Below are positions 26,081 to 35,064 of a stretch of 64,000 bases of DNA, in pieces. This DNA is from Chryseobacterium sp. ZHDP1 (GTDB lineage: Bacteria; Bacteroidota; Bacteroidia; Flavobacteriales; Weeksellaceae), in contig NZ_CP075682.1 in assembly GCF_018603435.1 (NCBI RefSeq), forward strand, positions 1,984,001 to 2,048,000. The letters run 5' to 3'. Positions within the stretch are counted from its first letter, which is position 1. Every line of letters begins with the position of its first letter. A model generated the notes under the pieces. The model was not told the DNA's origin. It did not search any database and saw only the letters and a list, made by a program, of their open reading frames with translations. Position numbers and translations under genes: made by a program.

Positions 26081-28465
26081 TTAGAATCTGTATCTAAAGT
26101 TGAGAATAAAGTTTCTTCCTGCCTCATCCGAGAAAAATCTCATCCTGTTCAGATAATCTCTGTACGAAACATTGAAAAGATTGTTCACGATAAGTCCCGC
26201 AGAAAGATTTTTGCTGATGTTGATTCCTGTCTGGATATTCCAGAGAGAATAACCGTTTGGCGGAGTACTCAGATCCACCGTTTTTTCCACTTCATCTCCG
26301 TCTATATATATAGGTATGGTTGCATTATACACCGGAAATCTGTTCTGCTTAAGAAAAGTCTGGTTTTCTAAAGTAAAATAGAACTGATTCCAGTTTTCCT
26401 TTTTAAACTGTAATGCATTGGAAAAATTCGGAGGCATCATTAAAATCAACGGAACATTGTTTGTGTCGTCCTGTCCGTAAACATAACTTCCCTTTCCTAC
26501 ATAAGTAAGATGATCCGTAAGTTTAAGATTAACATCCAGATCTACCCCATACATTTTGGCATCGATCTGCTGATAAGACCACACGGGAAATACTCCTCTG
26601 ATCGTATTCTGAACTCCTGTAGGAACTTCGTTGATGAAATTTTTGGTGATAAAAAAGTAAGGATTTACAGAAACATTCAATCCTTTTAAAACGTTGAATT
26701 TTGAATCCACCGTAAGATTAAACTGATGTCCCTGTTCATTTTTCAGTCCCATATCTCCGATTTCGATCACAGAGGCTGAATGGTGCAGTCCGTCTGAAAA
26801 TAGTTCCGCAATATTCGGTGTTCTGCCCACTTTTGCATAATTGAATTTCAGATCAAAAGATGAATTCGGACGATATTCTAATCCTGCATTGAATGATACA
26901 TTGTTATAATTAAGTTGAGGACGCGTAAGAATCCTGTTCTGATCCGTTTTTACATAAAACTGAGGATAAGAATCTGCATATCTCTTCTCCCAATCGCTTT
27001 TATCGTACCATTTGGTAACATCATAACGCGTAAAATCGTATCGCGCTCCTGCCTCCACATTGAAATTGCCGGAGATTTTATATTTAAAAACGGAATAAAA
27101 ACCTGCCGCATATTTATCATAGTTCGGAATCAGACGTCTTGCTTTTGTCGCCGGATCCGAATAATTGTTCTGAAAACTCGCATCAATTCCCGTTTCCAGA
27201 GAAAACTTCCCTCTTTCCAGCAAATCATTAAGATTAAACTGATGCGTCATCAGTTCCAGATCCAGAGAAGGCGTATCTTTCAGTTCTCCTCTTCTGATGT
27301 CATATTCCTGTCTGTGGTTGTACTGATAACTGTACGTCGCAGAAACTTTCCCGATATTTTCAAATCTTTTGAAAGCCGAAACTTTCGCAATATGATGCTC
27401 GATTACCTGTCTCGGATTATCAATATCATAACTGAAAGTTCCTGTGTAAACCGGAATTTTCGTAGTAGTTGCGTTGTAAAAATCTTCATTGTTTCCCACG
27501 TGAGAACCTCTGTAAATTCCTATATTCTGGTTGGTTAAATAATAATCAAAAGAAATTCCTCTCTCGTAAGTATTATTCTGAACGGTAAAATTAAACGAAG
27601 AAAAATCCATTCCTGTGTTCATCAGGTTATAATCTGGAGCATTCTGATCTCCCAGTTTTTTGATGCTTCCTCCGGTTTTTACCGCCCATCCGTTTTTCCA
27701 GATTTTCGCAACATCCGCATCCAGAGCCATTCCTTTTCCGTTTGAAATTCCGGTAAGACCGACTGAACCTTTTAAAGTATCCTTTTTAGGGAAAATTTCA
27801 GGTTCCATCACCACGACTCCGCCAATCGCATCACTTCCGTACTTCAATGCAGAAGCACCTTTGATAACGTCGATATGCTGGAAATTATTAATATCCACAT
27901 TTGGAGCGTGTTCTACTCCCCACTCCTGTTCGGCAAGTCTCACTCCATTGTTTAAGATAGAGATTCTGCTTCCGTAAAGCCCGTGAATAATAGGTTTTGA
28001 GATATTATTTCCTGTTTTCAAAGCACTGACTCCCGAAATCTTCGTCAGTAAATTTCCTAAATTATCTGTGGAATTTCTTTGAATTTCAGATTTATCAAGT
28101 GTTTTGATTACTAAAGATCCGTTGCTTTTATGGTTTCCGTGAATGGTCACCGTTTCGATATCCTGAATATGATGTTCAAGCGTAATTGTTAAATGCAAAT
28201 CCTGTGTAACTCCTACATTTTCAGTATAATCATTACAATCAGGATGTTTAGCAATGAGTATATATTTTCCCGCAGGAATTTTATTGATTGAAAACTTACC
28301 GTTTTTATCGGTTTTTGCAGAAAAATCTCCAATTTTCACGGATGCATTTTCCAGCATGGTTTTATCGTGAAAATCCTGAACTGTTCCTTCTACCGTATAA
28401 GTCTGCTGTGCGTTGGTGAATGCAAATCCGCAAAGGATAAGCATAAAGCTATAGATCAATTTCAT
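26081..28465 (-). CDS. TonB-dependent outer membrane receptor, ZnuD-like
   Basis: A 794-residue outer membrane transporter. A signal peptide (FMLILCGFAFTNAQ) is followed by a carboxypeptidase-regulatory-like domain (residues about 20-105; GKFSINKIPAGKYILIAKH). The plug comes next (ISKPIIHGLYGSRISILNNG, QEWGVEHAPNVD, IDVIKGASALKYGSDAIGGVV). The barrel ends in RNFILNFRYRF with the usual terminal Phe. EHAPNVD in the plug resembles ZnuD-type zinc receptors, so zinc or a similar metal is a reasonable guess. A downstream lipoprotein and an upstream Cys/His-rich small protein support a metal uptake set. The substrate is inferred. Confidence 0.88.
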   Translation of the reverse strand: MKLIYSFMLILCGFAFTNAQQTYTVEGTVQDFHDKTMLENASVKIGDFSAKTDKNGKFSINKIPAGKYILIAKHPDCNDYTENVGVTQDLHLTITLEHHIQDIETVTIHGNHKSNGSLVIKTLDKSEIQRNSTDNLGNLLTKISGVSALKTGNNISKPIIHGLYGSRISILNNGVRLAEQEWGVEHAPNVDINNFQHIDVIKGASALKYGSDAIGGVVVMEPEIFPKKDTLKGSVGLTGISNGKGMALDADVAKIWKNGWAVKTGGSIKKLGDQNAPDYNLMNTGMDFSSFNFTVQNNTYERGISFDYYLTNQNIGIYRGSHVGNNEDFYNATTTKIPVYTGTFSYDIDNPRQVIEHHIAKVSAFKRFENIGKVSATYSYQYNHRQEYDIRRGELKDTPSLDLELMTHQFNLNDLLERGKFSLETGIDASFQNNYSDPATKARRLIPNYDKYAAGFYSVFKYKISGNFNVEAGARYDFTRYDVTKWYDKSDWEKRYADSYPQFYVKTDQNRILTRPQLNYNNVSFNAGLEYRPNSSFDLKFNYAKVGRTPNIAELFSDGLHHSASVIEIGDMGLKNEQGHQFNLTVDSKFNVLKGLNVSVNPYFFITKNFINEVPTGVQNTIRGVFPVWSYQQIDAKMYGVDLDVNLKLTDHLTYVGKGSYVYGQDDTNNVPLILMMPPNFSNALQFKKENWNQFYFTLENQTFLKQNRFPVYNATIPIYIDGDEVEKTVDLSTPPNGYSLWNIQTGINISKNLSAGLIVNNLFNVSYRDYLNRMRFFSDEAGRNFILNFRYRF

Positions 28466-28763
28466 TGTTAAATAGATTGATTGTGTACTTTTCAGGGTAC
28501 TTTTTCGTTAAAATTTGAATTGGATTTTTTAGCTTCAGACGATGAATCTCAATGCTCAATTTTGAACCGTTAAGATTTATTTTAAGAATTTAGAGTCATT
28601 AAGTTTAACCTTGCTTTTAAGGGATACAAAAAATCTATATGATTTTTCTTAACGAAACTTAATTTCTAAATCATCTTAATGACTTAAAAAACATCAGCTG
28701 GCTTAATTAAAATACATCATGTATTTAAAATTATCTGGCAAAAAATCCGAAAAAATCTATGAA
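28466..28763. other. Intergenic stretch with a long imperfect inverted repeat
   Basis: The segment around 28581-28605 (TTAAG..TTTAG..ATTAAGTT) is mirrored at about 28657-28679 (AACTTAAT..CTAAAT..CTTAA). A perfect 9-bp pair, GTCATTAAG/CTTAATGAC, also occurs at 28595-28603 and 28675-28683. It sits between the small Cys/His-rich gene and the TonB receptor. It could be regulatory or attenuating; nothing else is recognised. Confidence 0.4.
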
Positions 28764-29120
28764 TTATGAAATTGCGGGCGGACCGCGAAGCTGAAAGGTA
28801 AATTTGGTCTGAGACCATATTTTTTCCTGAACGGTAATAATCTGCTTTACTTCATGCGTGTAATGTGCAAAAGAAAAACTGAATTCTTCAGGAACTAAAG
28901 TATGTCCGGTAGCTAAGAAATGACAGGCAAGACAGTCTGCTGCTTTTTCCTTCGCTGTATTTTTGGTAAGTGTATTTTCTGATTTTTTGAAGCTGAAGTT
29001 TTTAAAAACTTCTTCAGAACTGTGACTGTGGAAATTCTGGGAAAACATCGCAAGAAAATAGATTCCAAACAATAATTTGGAAATAAAATTCTTCAGATTT
29101 CTGTTTTCTTTAAAAATCAT
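28764..29120 (-). CDS. Small Cys/His-rich membrane-anchored protein upstream of the TonB receptor
   Basis: A 118-residue protein with an N-terminal hydrophobic segment (ISKLLFGIYFLAMFSQNF) followed by HSHSSEE, a central DCLACHFLATGH motif and a C-terminus ending LRGPPAIS. The RGPP tail and Cys-x-x-Cys-His pattern are typical of short DUF2946-like proteins beside metal-related TonB receptors in Bacteroidota. CLACH resembles a heme-binding CxxCH, but one site in so small a protein could equally bind metal. Function unproven. Confidence 0.65.
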   Translation of the reverse strand: MIFKENRNLKNFISKLLFGIYFLAMFSQNFHSHSSEEVFKNFSFKKSENTLTKNTAKEKAADCLACHFLATGHTLVPEEFSFSFAHYTHEVKQIITVQEKIWSQTKFTFQLRGPPAIS

Positions 29121-29223
29121 TCGTCAAAATTATAAAAATAATTTAAAAACTGAGATTAAAGTTTTATTAAAATATATTAATTGATAAGTAAGCTGATATG
29201 AAATTTTGTTACAAACTGTAATC

Positions 29224-29256
29224 AAACCTTATAGGTTTTAAAAACCTATAAGGTTT
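29224..29256. terminator. Bidirectional terminator beside the ABC-F gene
   Basis: AAACCTTATAGGTTTT and its exact inverted copy are separated by one base, with T-rich ends. It lies 21 bases after the stop of the ABC-F gene. Confidence 0.75.
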
Positions 29257-29277
29257 ATTTTATGTATTTCTTAGAAA

Positions 29278-31209
29278 TTAATCCAACTGAGTCCCCAAAT
29301 ATTCCCATTCCTGCAAAGCAAGATCCAGTTCTTCTTTGGTATTGTTGTATTTTTCCAGTGTTTCTTCCGAAGGATTTTCTTTAGTGAAAGAAGCTTCAAA
29401 TTCCTCAACTTTTGTTTCCAGTTCAGTAATTTTTTCTTCTACTTTTTTCAGTTTATTCTGAATATTTTTCTGCTCTTTGCTTACAATGGTTGATTGTTGA
29501 GTTTCTGTTGCAGGCTTTTCCTCTTTTTTTGCCTTTACTTCAACCTTAGTATCTTCTCCATGAAGTTTTGCTTTTTCAGCAGAGATTTCGCGAATCGATT
29601 CTTTTTGTCTGAATTCAAGATATTCGTTGATATCTCCTAAGAATTCTTTCATTCTTCCATCACGGAATTCGTAGATCTTATCGCAAAGTCCCTGTAAGAA
29701 TTCTCTGTCGTGCGAAATTACAATTAACGTTCCTTCAAATTTCTGAAGCGCCAGTTTGATGATTTCCTTAGACTGAATATCCAAGTGATTCGTAGGTTCG
29801 TCCATAATAAGCGTGTTGAAAGGACGAAGCAACAATTTACAAAGCGCAAGACGGTTTCTTTCTCCTCCGGAAAGCACTTTCGTTTTTTTGTTCACCGCCT
29901 CTCCCTGAAAAAGGAAAGATCCTAACAAATCACGGACTCTTGGTCTTGTTTCTTCGGTTGCAGCGTCTTCCGCTTCTTCCTGAACGGTTTTATTCGGGGT
30001 TAAAACTTCCTCCTGATTCTGAGCAAAATAACCGATGTTTACGTTATGTCCAAGATTCCATGTTCCGGAGTAATCTTTAATGTCTCCTGCAAGAATTTTC
30101 GCCAACGTTGTTTTTCCCTGTCCGTTTTGTCCAAGAAGCGCAATTCTGTCTCCTCGCTGAACGATGAAATCCACATCATCAAAAATCTGTTTTTCGCCGT
30201 AAGCTTTTCCAAGATTTTCAGCTTCGAAGATAATTTTTCCGGGAACCTGCGACTGTACGAAACGGATATTGAATTTAGAAACGTCTTCATTATCTACTTC
30301 AATACGCTCGATCTTGTCTAATTTTTTAATCAAAGACTGCGCAAAAGATGCTTTTGTGGCACTTGCACGGAACTTATTGATGTTATCTTCCATCTGCTTG
30401 ATCTCCGCATCCTGATTCTTTTTAGCCTGAATCAGTTTTTCGCGGCGGTCTTCGCGCATCACAAGATATTTGGAATAATTGGCTTTATAATCGTCAACTT
30501 TTTTGTTGTTGATATCAAAAGTACGGTTACAAACCGCAGTCATAAACTGCTTATCGTGACTTACCAGAACAATGGCTCCGGGATAATCTTTCAAAAAGTT
30601 TTCCAGCCACATGATGGATTCCATATCCAGGTGGTTCGTAGGCTCATCGAGAAGCATGATGTCGTTCTTTTGCAGAAGCAGTTTTGCCAGCTCGATTCTC
30701 ATTCTCCAGCCTCCGGAAAATTCATCGGTGATTTTCTGGAAATCATCCGCCTTGAAACCAAGCCCGAACAATACTTTTTCCATGTCGCCTTCCAGATTGT
30801 AGGCATCGTGGTTCATCAAAAGATCGTTCAGTTCCGTCATTTTATTAATCAGATCTGTGTAAGAATCGCTTTCGTAGTCGGTTCTTGTCGCCATCTGATG
30901 ATTCACCTCTTCAAGCTCATTTTTCCATGCGTTGATCTGTTCGAAAGCCTGCATGGTTTCTGCCCATACTGTTCTTCCTTTTACGAAATCGAGATCCTGC
31001 TTAAGGAACCCGATGGTGATGTTTCCTTCCGGAACCACGTTTCCTTCGTAGAAATTAATTTCTCCGGAAAGCATTTTCAATAAAGTGGATTTCCCCGCTC
31101 CATTTTTACCGACCAAACCAATTTTATCATCCTTTTTAATCGTGAAATTCACGTTTTGAAACAGATATGTTCCTGAATGATGTAATCCTAAACCTTGAAC
31201 CGAAAGCAT
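29278..31209 (-). CDS. ABC-F family ATPase
   Basis: A 643-residue cytosolic protein with two ABC domains and no membrane helices. Walker A motifs are GKNGAGKSTLL (about residue 36) and GQNGQGKTTLA (about 357). Signatures are FSGGWRMRIELAK and LSGGERNRLALCK, each followed by a Walker B of the type MLLDEPTNHLD/LIMDEPTNHLD. A charged linker between the domains (MREDRREKLIQAKKNQDAEI) and a C-terminal coiled coil (residues about 560-640) complete the ABC-F layout. Such proteins act on the ribosome, in translation or antibiotic protection; which one applies here is not evident. Confidence 0.93.
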   Translation of the reverse strand: MLSVQGLGLHHSGTYLFQNVNFTIKKDDKIGLVGKNGAGKSTLLKMLSGEINFYEGNVVPEGNITIGFLKQDLDFVKGRTVWAETMQAFEQINAWKNELEEVNHQMATRTDYESDSYTDLINKMTELNDLLMNHDAYNLEGDMEKVLFGLGFKADDFQKITDEFSGGWRMRIELAKLLLQKNDIMLLDEPTNHLDMESIMWLENFLKDYPGAIVLVSHDKQFMTAVCNRTFDINNKKVDDYKANYSKYLVMREDRREKLIQAKKNQDAEIKQMEDNINKFRASATKASFAQSLIKKLDKIERIEVDNEDVSKFNIRFVQSQVPGKIIFEAENLGKAYGEKQIFDDVDFIVQRGDRIALLGQNGQGKTTLAKILAGDIKDYSGTWNLGHNVNIGYFAQNQEEVLTPNKTVQEEAEDAATEETRPRVRDLLGSFLFQGEAVNKKTKVLSGGERNRLALCKLLLRPFNTLIMDEPTNHLDIQSKEIIKLALQKFEGTLIVISHDREFLQGLCDKIYEFRDGRMKEFLGDINEYLEFRQKESIREISAEKAKLHGEDTKVEVKAKKEEKPATETQQSTIVSKEQKNIQNKLKKVEEKITELETKVEEFEASFTKENPSEETLEKYNNTKEELDLALQEWEYLGTQLD

Positions 31210-31251
31210 GTGTTAAATAATGATTAATAGTGAATAATGAATTTTCGGGTG

Positions 31252-31259
31252 CAAAAATA
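31252..31259 (-). promoter_or_regulatory. Predicted -7 element for the ABC-F gene
   Basis: The minus strand reads TATTTTTG, matching TAnnTTTG, 42 bases before the start codon. Confidence 0.45.
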
Positions 31260-31395
31260 CGGAAAATAAAGCAATTGTAAACTTGTTAAAAATTTAATAG
31301 AGCTGAACCTTAATTTTAATTTTTAAATTTGAAGAAAATTATACTCCCGTTTCAGAACATAAACTACTGAATACAACAAAACACAAACTTCAATA

Positions 31396-31929
31396 ATGAC
31401 AGATACTCAATCCCTTTGGATAAAAACAGGCTATGAAGCTTTTGCAATTCTTGGTGAAAATGCATTGAAAATAGAGCAGCTTGCCAGAGAAACCGGAAAA
31501 AGTAAATCTTCCTTTTATCATCATTTTGCAGATACAGAAGGATTTATGGGAGAATTACTCCGTTTTCACTTAAAAAGATCTGAGATTATTGCAGAAAAAG
31601 AAAAAAATGCCCGAAATATACATCCTGAACTTATTGAAATTCTGGCTGAACATAAGATAGACCTTCTTTTCAACCGCCAACTGCGTTTTCATCAGCAGAA
31701 GCAAAATTTCCGGAAAACTTTGGAGAAATCCAACCAGATTGTAGGAAACGAGTTTGTAAAAATCTGGGCAGAAGATCTTCAGCTTAAACTTTCTCAGCGA
31801 CAATTGGAAAGCCTTTTTGAACTGGCTCTGGAAAACTTTTTCCTACAGATTAATCCTGAAAATATAACTAAAGAATGGCTTACTTCTTATTTTGAAAATT
31901 TAAAAAGAATTGCAAAAAACTTTGAATAA
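31396..31929 (+). CDS. TetR/AcrR family transcriptional regulator
   Basis: A 177-residue protein. The N-terminal helix-turn-helix is clear (ALKIEQLARETGKSKSSFYHHFADTEGFMGELL, about residues 22-54), with the usual TetR YHHF recognition end. The remainder is a helical ligand-binding domain without recognisable specificity. It is followed in the same direction by two small membrane-protein genes after 103 bp; they may be targets, but the second promoter at 32005 suggests separate transcription. Confidence 0.88.
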   Translation: MTDTQSLWIKTGYEAFAILGENALKIEQLARETGKSKSSFYHHFADTEGFMGELLRFHLKRSEIIAEKEKNARNIHPELIEILAEHKIDLLFNRQLRFHQQKQNFRKTLEKSNQIVGNEFVKIWAEDLQLKLSQRQLESLFELALENFFLQINPENITKEWLTSYFENLKRIAKNFE

Positions 31930-32004
31930 AAAATCCTTCGCACATACTTTTTATAAATCCTTTATATTGTACGGAAGCGTCTAACATTAACATTGTTTCC
32001 TGAG

Positions 32005-32012
32005 TAATTTTG
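32005..32012 (+). promoter_or_regulatory. Predicted -7 element for the small membrane-protein pair
   Basis: TAATTTTG matches TAnnTTTG, 20 bases before the start codon of the first gene. Confidence 0.4.
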
Positions 32013-32032
32013 CAAAAAAAATTATTCGTTCC

Positions 32033-32452
32033 ATGACGCAAAAACTTCATCATTTCTACTTAAAAGTAACAGCAATTGTCATAGGTTCATTTGGTCCTGT
32101 TTTCTTTTTGGGAACCATGTTACCTACTTCCGAACCTGCAAGATGGTCTTTGGATCTTCTGAGTCTTCCCTTGGACGGATTGCAGACTTTTCATGATCCT
32201 ACCACACGATTTTTAAGTGCTTTAACAGGAGGTTTTCTATTCGGTTGGGGAATTTGTATATGGTTTCTGCAAAAATGGGTTTATCCAAAAGCTCCCGATG
32301 AAGTCCGAAGGTCTGTTTTAGCCGGACTTTTATCATGGTTTTTTCTAGACAGTGCAGGTTCTGTAACATCCGGGAATTCAAGCAATGCTTTTATTAATAT
32401 TATTGTTTTACTCATTGCTACAGGACCTCTGTGGAAAAAAGCTAAAAATTAA
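32033..32452 (+). CDS. Small membrane protein of unknown function
   Basis: A 139-residue protein with about four hydrophobic helices (VTAIVIGSFGPVFFLGTM; FLSALTGGFLFGWGICIWFL; SVLAGLLSWFFLDSAGSV; NIIVLLIATGPLW). No conserved catalytic motif is seen and I do not recognise the family. It precedes another small membrane protein by 15 bp, so the two are co-transcribed, downstream of a TetR regulator. Confidence 0.7.
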   Translation: MTQKLHHFYLKVTAIVIGSFGPVFFLGTMLPTSEPARWSLDLLSLPLDGLQTFHDPTTRFLSALTGGFLFGWGICIWFLQKWVYPKAPDEVRRSVLAGLLSWFFLDSAGSVTSGNSSNAFINIIVLLIATGPLWKKAKN

Positions 32453-32467
32453 AATATTTACCCATTT

Positions 32468-32827
32468 ATGTCAAAAAATTCATCAATGAAAAATTCAAAT
32501 TTTCTTAAAATTCTTTTAATTGTTCAATCTTTAACACTGTTTGTGTACACAATATTCTGTTTTCAAAAGGAAGGCGCAGATTTGCTCAGTGTTTTCGTTA
32601 ATAACATTGCTGCTATTGGCTGGAGCGGACAATTTAATCTGGATTTTTCCTGTTATTTACTTCTTTCGGGTTTATGGATTGTGTGGCGTAATAAATTCAG
32701 TTTAAACTCTGTCTTTATTGCGATTACAGCAAGCATTGTAGGAATTATGGTTTTTGCTCCTTACTTTTTATTTCTATTGATAAAAGAAAAGGGAGATCTG
32801 AAATTAACGTTAATCGGAAGTCGTTAA
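32468..32827 (+). CDS. Small membrane protein of unknown function
   Basis: A 119-residue protein with three predicted helices (ILLIVQSLTLFVYTIFCF; CYLLLSGLWIVWRNKF; VFIAITASIVGIMVFAPYFLFLLI). It has no recognised family. The second Met (residue 7) is an alternative start. It is in an operon with the preceding small membrane-protein gene. Confidence 0.65.
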   Translation: MSKNSSMKNSNFLKILLIVQSLTLFVYTIFCFQKEGADLLSVFVNNIAAIGWSGQFNLDFSCYLLLSGLWIVWRNKFSLNSVFIAITASIVGIMVFAPYFLFLLIKEKGDLKLTLIGSR

Positions 32828-32847
32828 CGATATAGCTGATATAAAAA

Positions 32848-32874
32848 TTGAGCTGTCCACTAAAGACAGCTCAA
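32848..32874 (-). terminator. Terminator of the Tle1-like gene
   Basis: TTGAGCTGTC-CACTAAA-GACAGCTCAA is a 10-bp perfect stem. A T tract follows on the minus strand only, which assigns it to the minus-strand gene. Confidence 0.75.
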
Positions 32875-32900
32875 CACCTAAATTTAAAACTGAAAATGTA

Positions 32901-34427
32901 CTAACATTTATTATAAAAATTTTCTTTGATCAATATCGTACGGCTCCAATTATCGTTATTCGGAATATTGGTTCCGTAGGCATAATCAACCACAGAATCT
33001 TCAATATGATGTATTTCCGACTGTAATCTGGATTGGTTTTTATTGAACTGATCATCCGAATTGCTCGGAACATTCAGTCCGTTATTGATGATTTCCGTAT
33101 GGGTTTCCGATTTGGAATCCATCATCAAAGCAGGATGATATAAGCCGAAATTAGCCGAAATATGGATATAATCTGCCAGTTTTTCGTAATTGTAATCTGG
33201 TTTAAGATCCGGTGAAAGGTTTTTAACATAATTTCCCAAAATCTCCGAAAGTTCTGACAGATAAGAATGTTCTTCAGAATGAACAGCAAATGTGTCCTCA
33301 TCAAAATCCGTATCAAATACAGGTTCCTGAGAATTTGTTTCCATAAGCATCAGTTTTCCATACACTTTTGAAAGCTCACTGTACACCAGATTTCTTGCAA
33401 CGTATGCCTGAGAAAAAACTTCGCCCTTATCAATTTTATAATCCTGTAAAATATGACTCCATATTTTCTTTTTTTCTGAATCTAAAGCAGTTCCTCTGAT
33501 GTTCTCCACATAATAATACAACTCCGTATTTTTAATAAAATTCGGGGAAACATACACCGATTGAGAGCCTTCTAAATATCCTCCTCCAACATCTGCATGT
33601 GCACCCGGAACAAAAATTTCTTTCCAGACAGAGCCTCCGTTCTCCCATTTTTTATCTGTTCTTTCTTTCGATTCTTCGAAAATGCCTGTTAAAGGAAAAA
33701 AGTAACGGCATTCGTTCACTGCACAGATATGAAGAACTTTTTCCGTTTCGGGCAAAACTGCCACATCATAATCGCTGAAAGCGGCAGATTCTACGGTATC
33801 AAAAATTCCAAGAAATTTAATTTTAACTTTTTTTCCTGAAAATTCGGAAGTATGATGCATTACTTCATTGCAAAAATTCCTTGCCAGCATGGCGCCTCTG
33901 CTAAAACCATAGACGTATAAATGATATTCTTTATCCTTTTCGTGAACTGTATTTTTAATAAATAATAAAGCGTCTTCCAGTTTATCATCAGAAGAATATC
34001 CGTAGTATCCCGCAGGATTTTTACACGTAGCCATCGCAAAATCACTATCTTCATTTCCTGTAACAGTTCCGATTCCTTCTACATATTTTTTCTCATTGCC
34101 ATTAAACAGCTTAAATAATTTATAGATATTGGTAATATTACCGTAATAGCTTTCGTTATTTTTAAGTGGTTTTTCATGAGAAGTAGCATTCATCCCGTTA
34201 TTTCCTGTTCCATCGAAGAAAATTCCGACAGAGATGATGTTGTTTTCCATTACACTTTGTGGTTTTATCTTGTCTTCATTATTAAAAATGAAGCACTTAT
34301 TATATGAACACTCCAAAGTAACGATGAAAAAAACCGTGATAATAGAGTAGAAAGTACCAAATAAAAAATTCCGTATTTCTACGGAATCAGATTCTTTCCA
34401 GGGGATGAATATTGTTGATAATGGCAT
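32901..34427 (-). CDS. DUF2235 / Tle1-like alpha-beta hydrolase with N-terminal membrane anchor
   Basis: A 508-residue protein. The DUF2235/Tle1 hallmarks are VGIFFDGTGNNG (about residue 68), the nucleophile elbow YGFSRGAMLARNF (GxSxG type, about residue 175) and VPGAHADVGGGYL (about residue 273). Relatives include type VI phospholipase effectors of the Tle1 family. Here a hydrophobic helix (FLFGTFYSIITVFFIVTLE) precedes the catalytic domain. The listed start overlaps the response regulator gene by 41 bp; an alternative ATG at 34250 would delete the helix and give MENNIISVGIFFDG. No T6SS structural gene or immunity partner is adjacent, so an effector role is not established. Confidence 0.8.
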   Translation of the reverse strand: MPLSTIFIPWKESDSVEIRNFLFGTFYSIITVFFIVTLECSYNKCFIFNNEDKIKPQSVMENNIISVGIFFDGTGNNGMNATSHEKPLKNNESYYGNITNIYKLFKLFNGNEKKYVEGIGTVTGNEDSDFAMATCKNPAGYYGYSSDDKLEDALLFIKNTVHEKDKEYHLYVYGFSRGAMLARNFCNEVMHHTSEFSGKKVKIKFLGIFDTVESAAFSDYDVAVLPETEKVLHICAVNECRYFFPLTGIFEESKERTDKKWENGGSVWKEIFVPGAHADVGGGYLEGSQSVYVSPNFIKNTELYYYVENIRGTALDSEKKKIWSHILQDYKIDKGEVFSQAYVARNLVYSELSKVYGKLMLMETNSQEPVFDTDFDEDTFAVHSEEHSYLSELSEILGNYVKNLSPDLKPDYNYEKLADYIHISANFGLYHPALMMDSKSETHTEIINNGLNVPSNSDDQFNKNQSRLQSEIHHIEDSVVDYAYGTNIPNNDNWSRTILIKENFYNKC

Positions 34428-35064
34428 AAATTACAATTCCCACTGTATTTTTAGCGCCGATTTTCTCTACAATTCTCTGCCTGTGGCTTTCGACAGTTCT
34501 TGGACTGATATATAGTTTTTCTGCAATTTCATTATTGGTGCATTCCTGACAGATCAGCCTCACCACATCTTTTTCGCGGTCGGAAAGTTCGTCATCCATT
34601 TCAAAGAGCGTTCTTTTTTTGGTAGGACTGTTCATGTAAGAAAAAATCATCTGATGATCTTCCGGAGTGAAGAAAATTCCGTTTTTGTACACCATTGTAA
34701 TGGCTTCGATAAAAGCATTCCTGTTAGAATTTTTCGGCAGAAATGCTGAAACGCCGAGTTTCACCATATATCCCAAAATGGTTGTTTTGTAATGGGAAGA
34801 AAGAATAATGATTTTAAGATGGGGATATTTTTCTTTTAAAATTTCAACCAGCTCAAACCCGTTCATGGGCTGCATCTGTACATCAACCAATGCAATATCG
34901 GGGAAATCTTCTTCGGAGGTTTTCTCTAAAGTTTCCAGAAAATCCGGGCCATTGGTAGAAGTAGATCCTACTGAAATATTGGGTTCTGAAGACAATAACA
35001 TTTTTACGCCTTCGAGAATCAGCTGTTCATCATCAATTAACGCTATTTTGATCTGGGAGTTCAT
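34387..35064 (-). CDS. LuxR-family response regulator
   Basis: A 225-residue two-domain regulator. The receiver domain has the acidic pair (IDDE), the phospho-acceptor Asp in IALVDVQM (about residue 57) and the Lys in FLPKNS. A LuxR-type HTH follows (LSDREKDVVRLICQECTNNEIAEKLYISPRTVESHRQRIVEKIGAKN, about residues 160-207). Its start overlaps the histidine kinase by 32 bp, so the pair is translationally coupled. The Tle1-like hydrolase overlaps its 3' end and may be a target or passenger. Confidence 0.93.
   Translation of the reverse strand: MNSQIKIALIDDEQLILEGVKMLLSSEPNISVGSTSTNGPDFLETLEKTSEEDFPDIALVDVQMQPMNGFELVEILKEKYPHLKIIILSSHYKTTILGYMVKLGVSAFLPKNSNRNAFIEAITMVYKNGIFFTPEDHQMIFSYMNSPTKKRTLFEMDDELSDREKDVVRLICQECTNNEIAEKLYISPRTVESHRQRIVEKIGAKNTVGIVIYAIINNIHPLERI

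Noticed and set aside
28764..29120. Reading CLACH as proof of a cytochrome c
   Set aside because: A single CxxCH in a 118-residue protein with other His and Cys clusters fits metal binding equally well, and no heme fold is evident.
32901..34427. Part of a type VI secretion system
   Set aside because: The DUF2235 domain is shared with Tle1 effectors, but no Hcp, VgrG, PAAR or Tss gene is in the window, so only a hydrolase is called.
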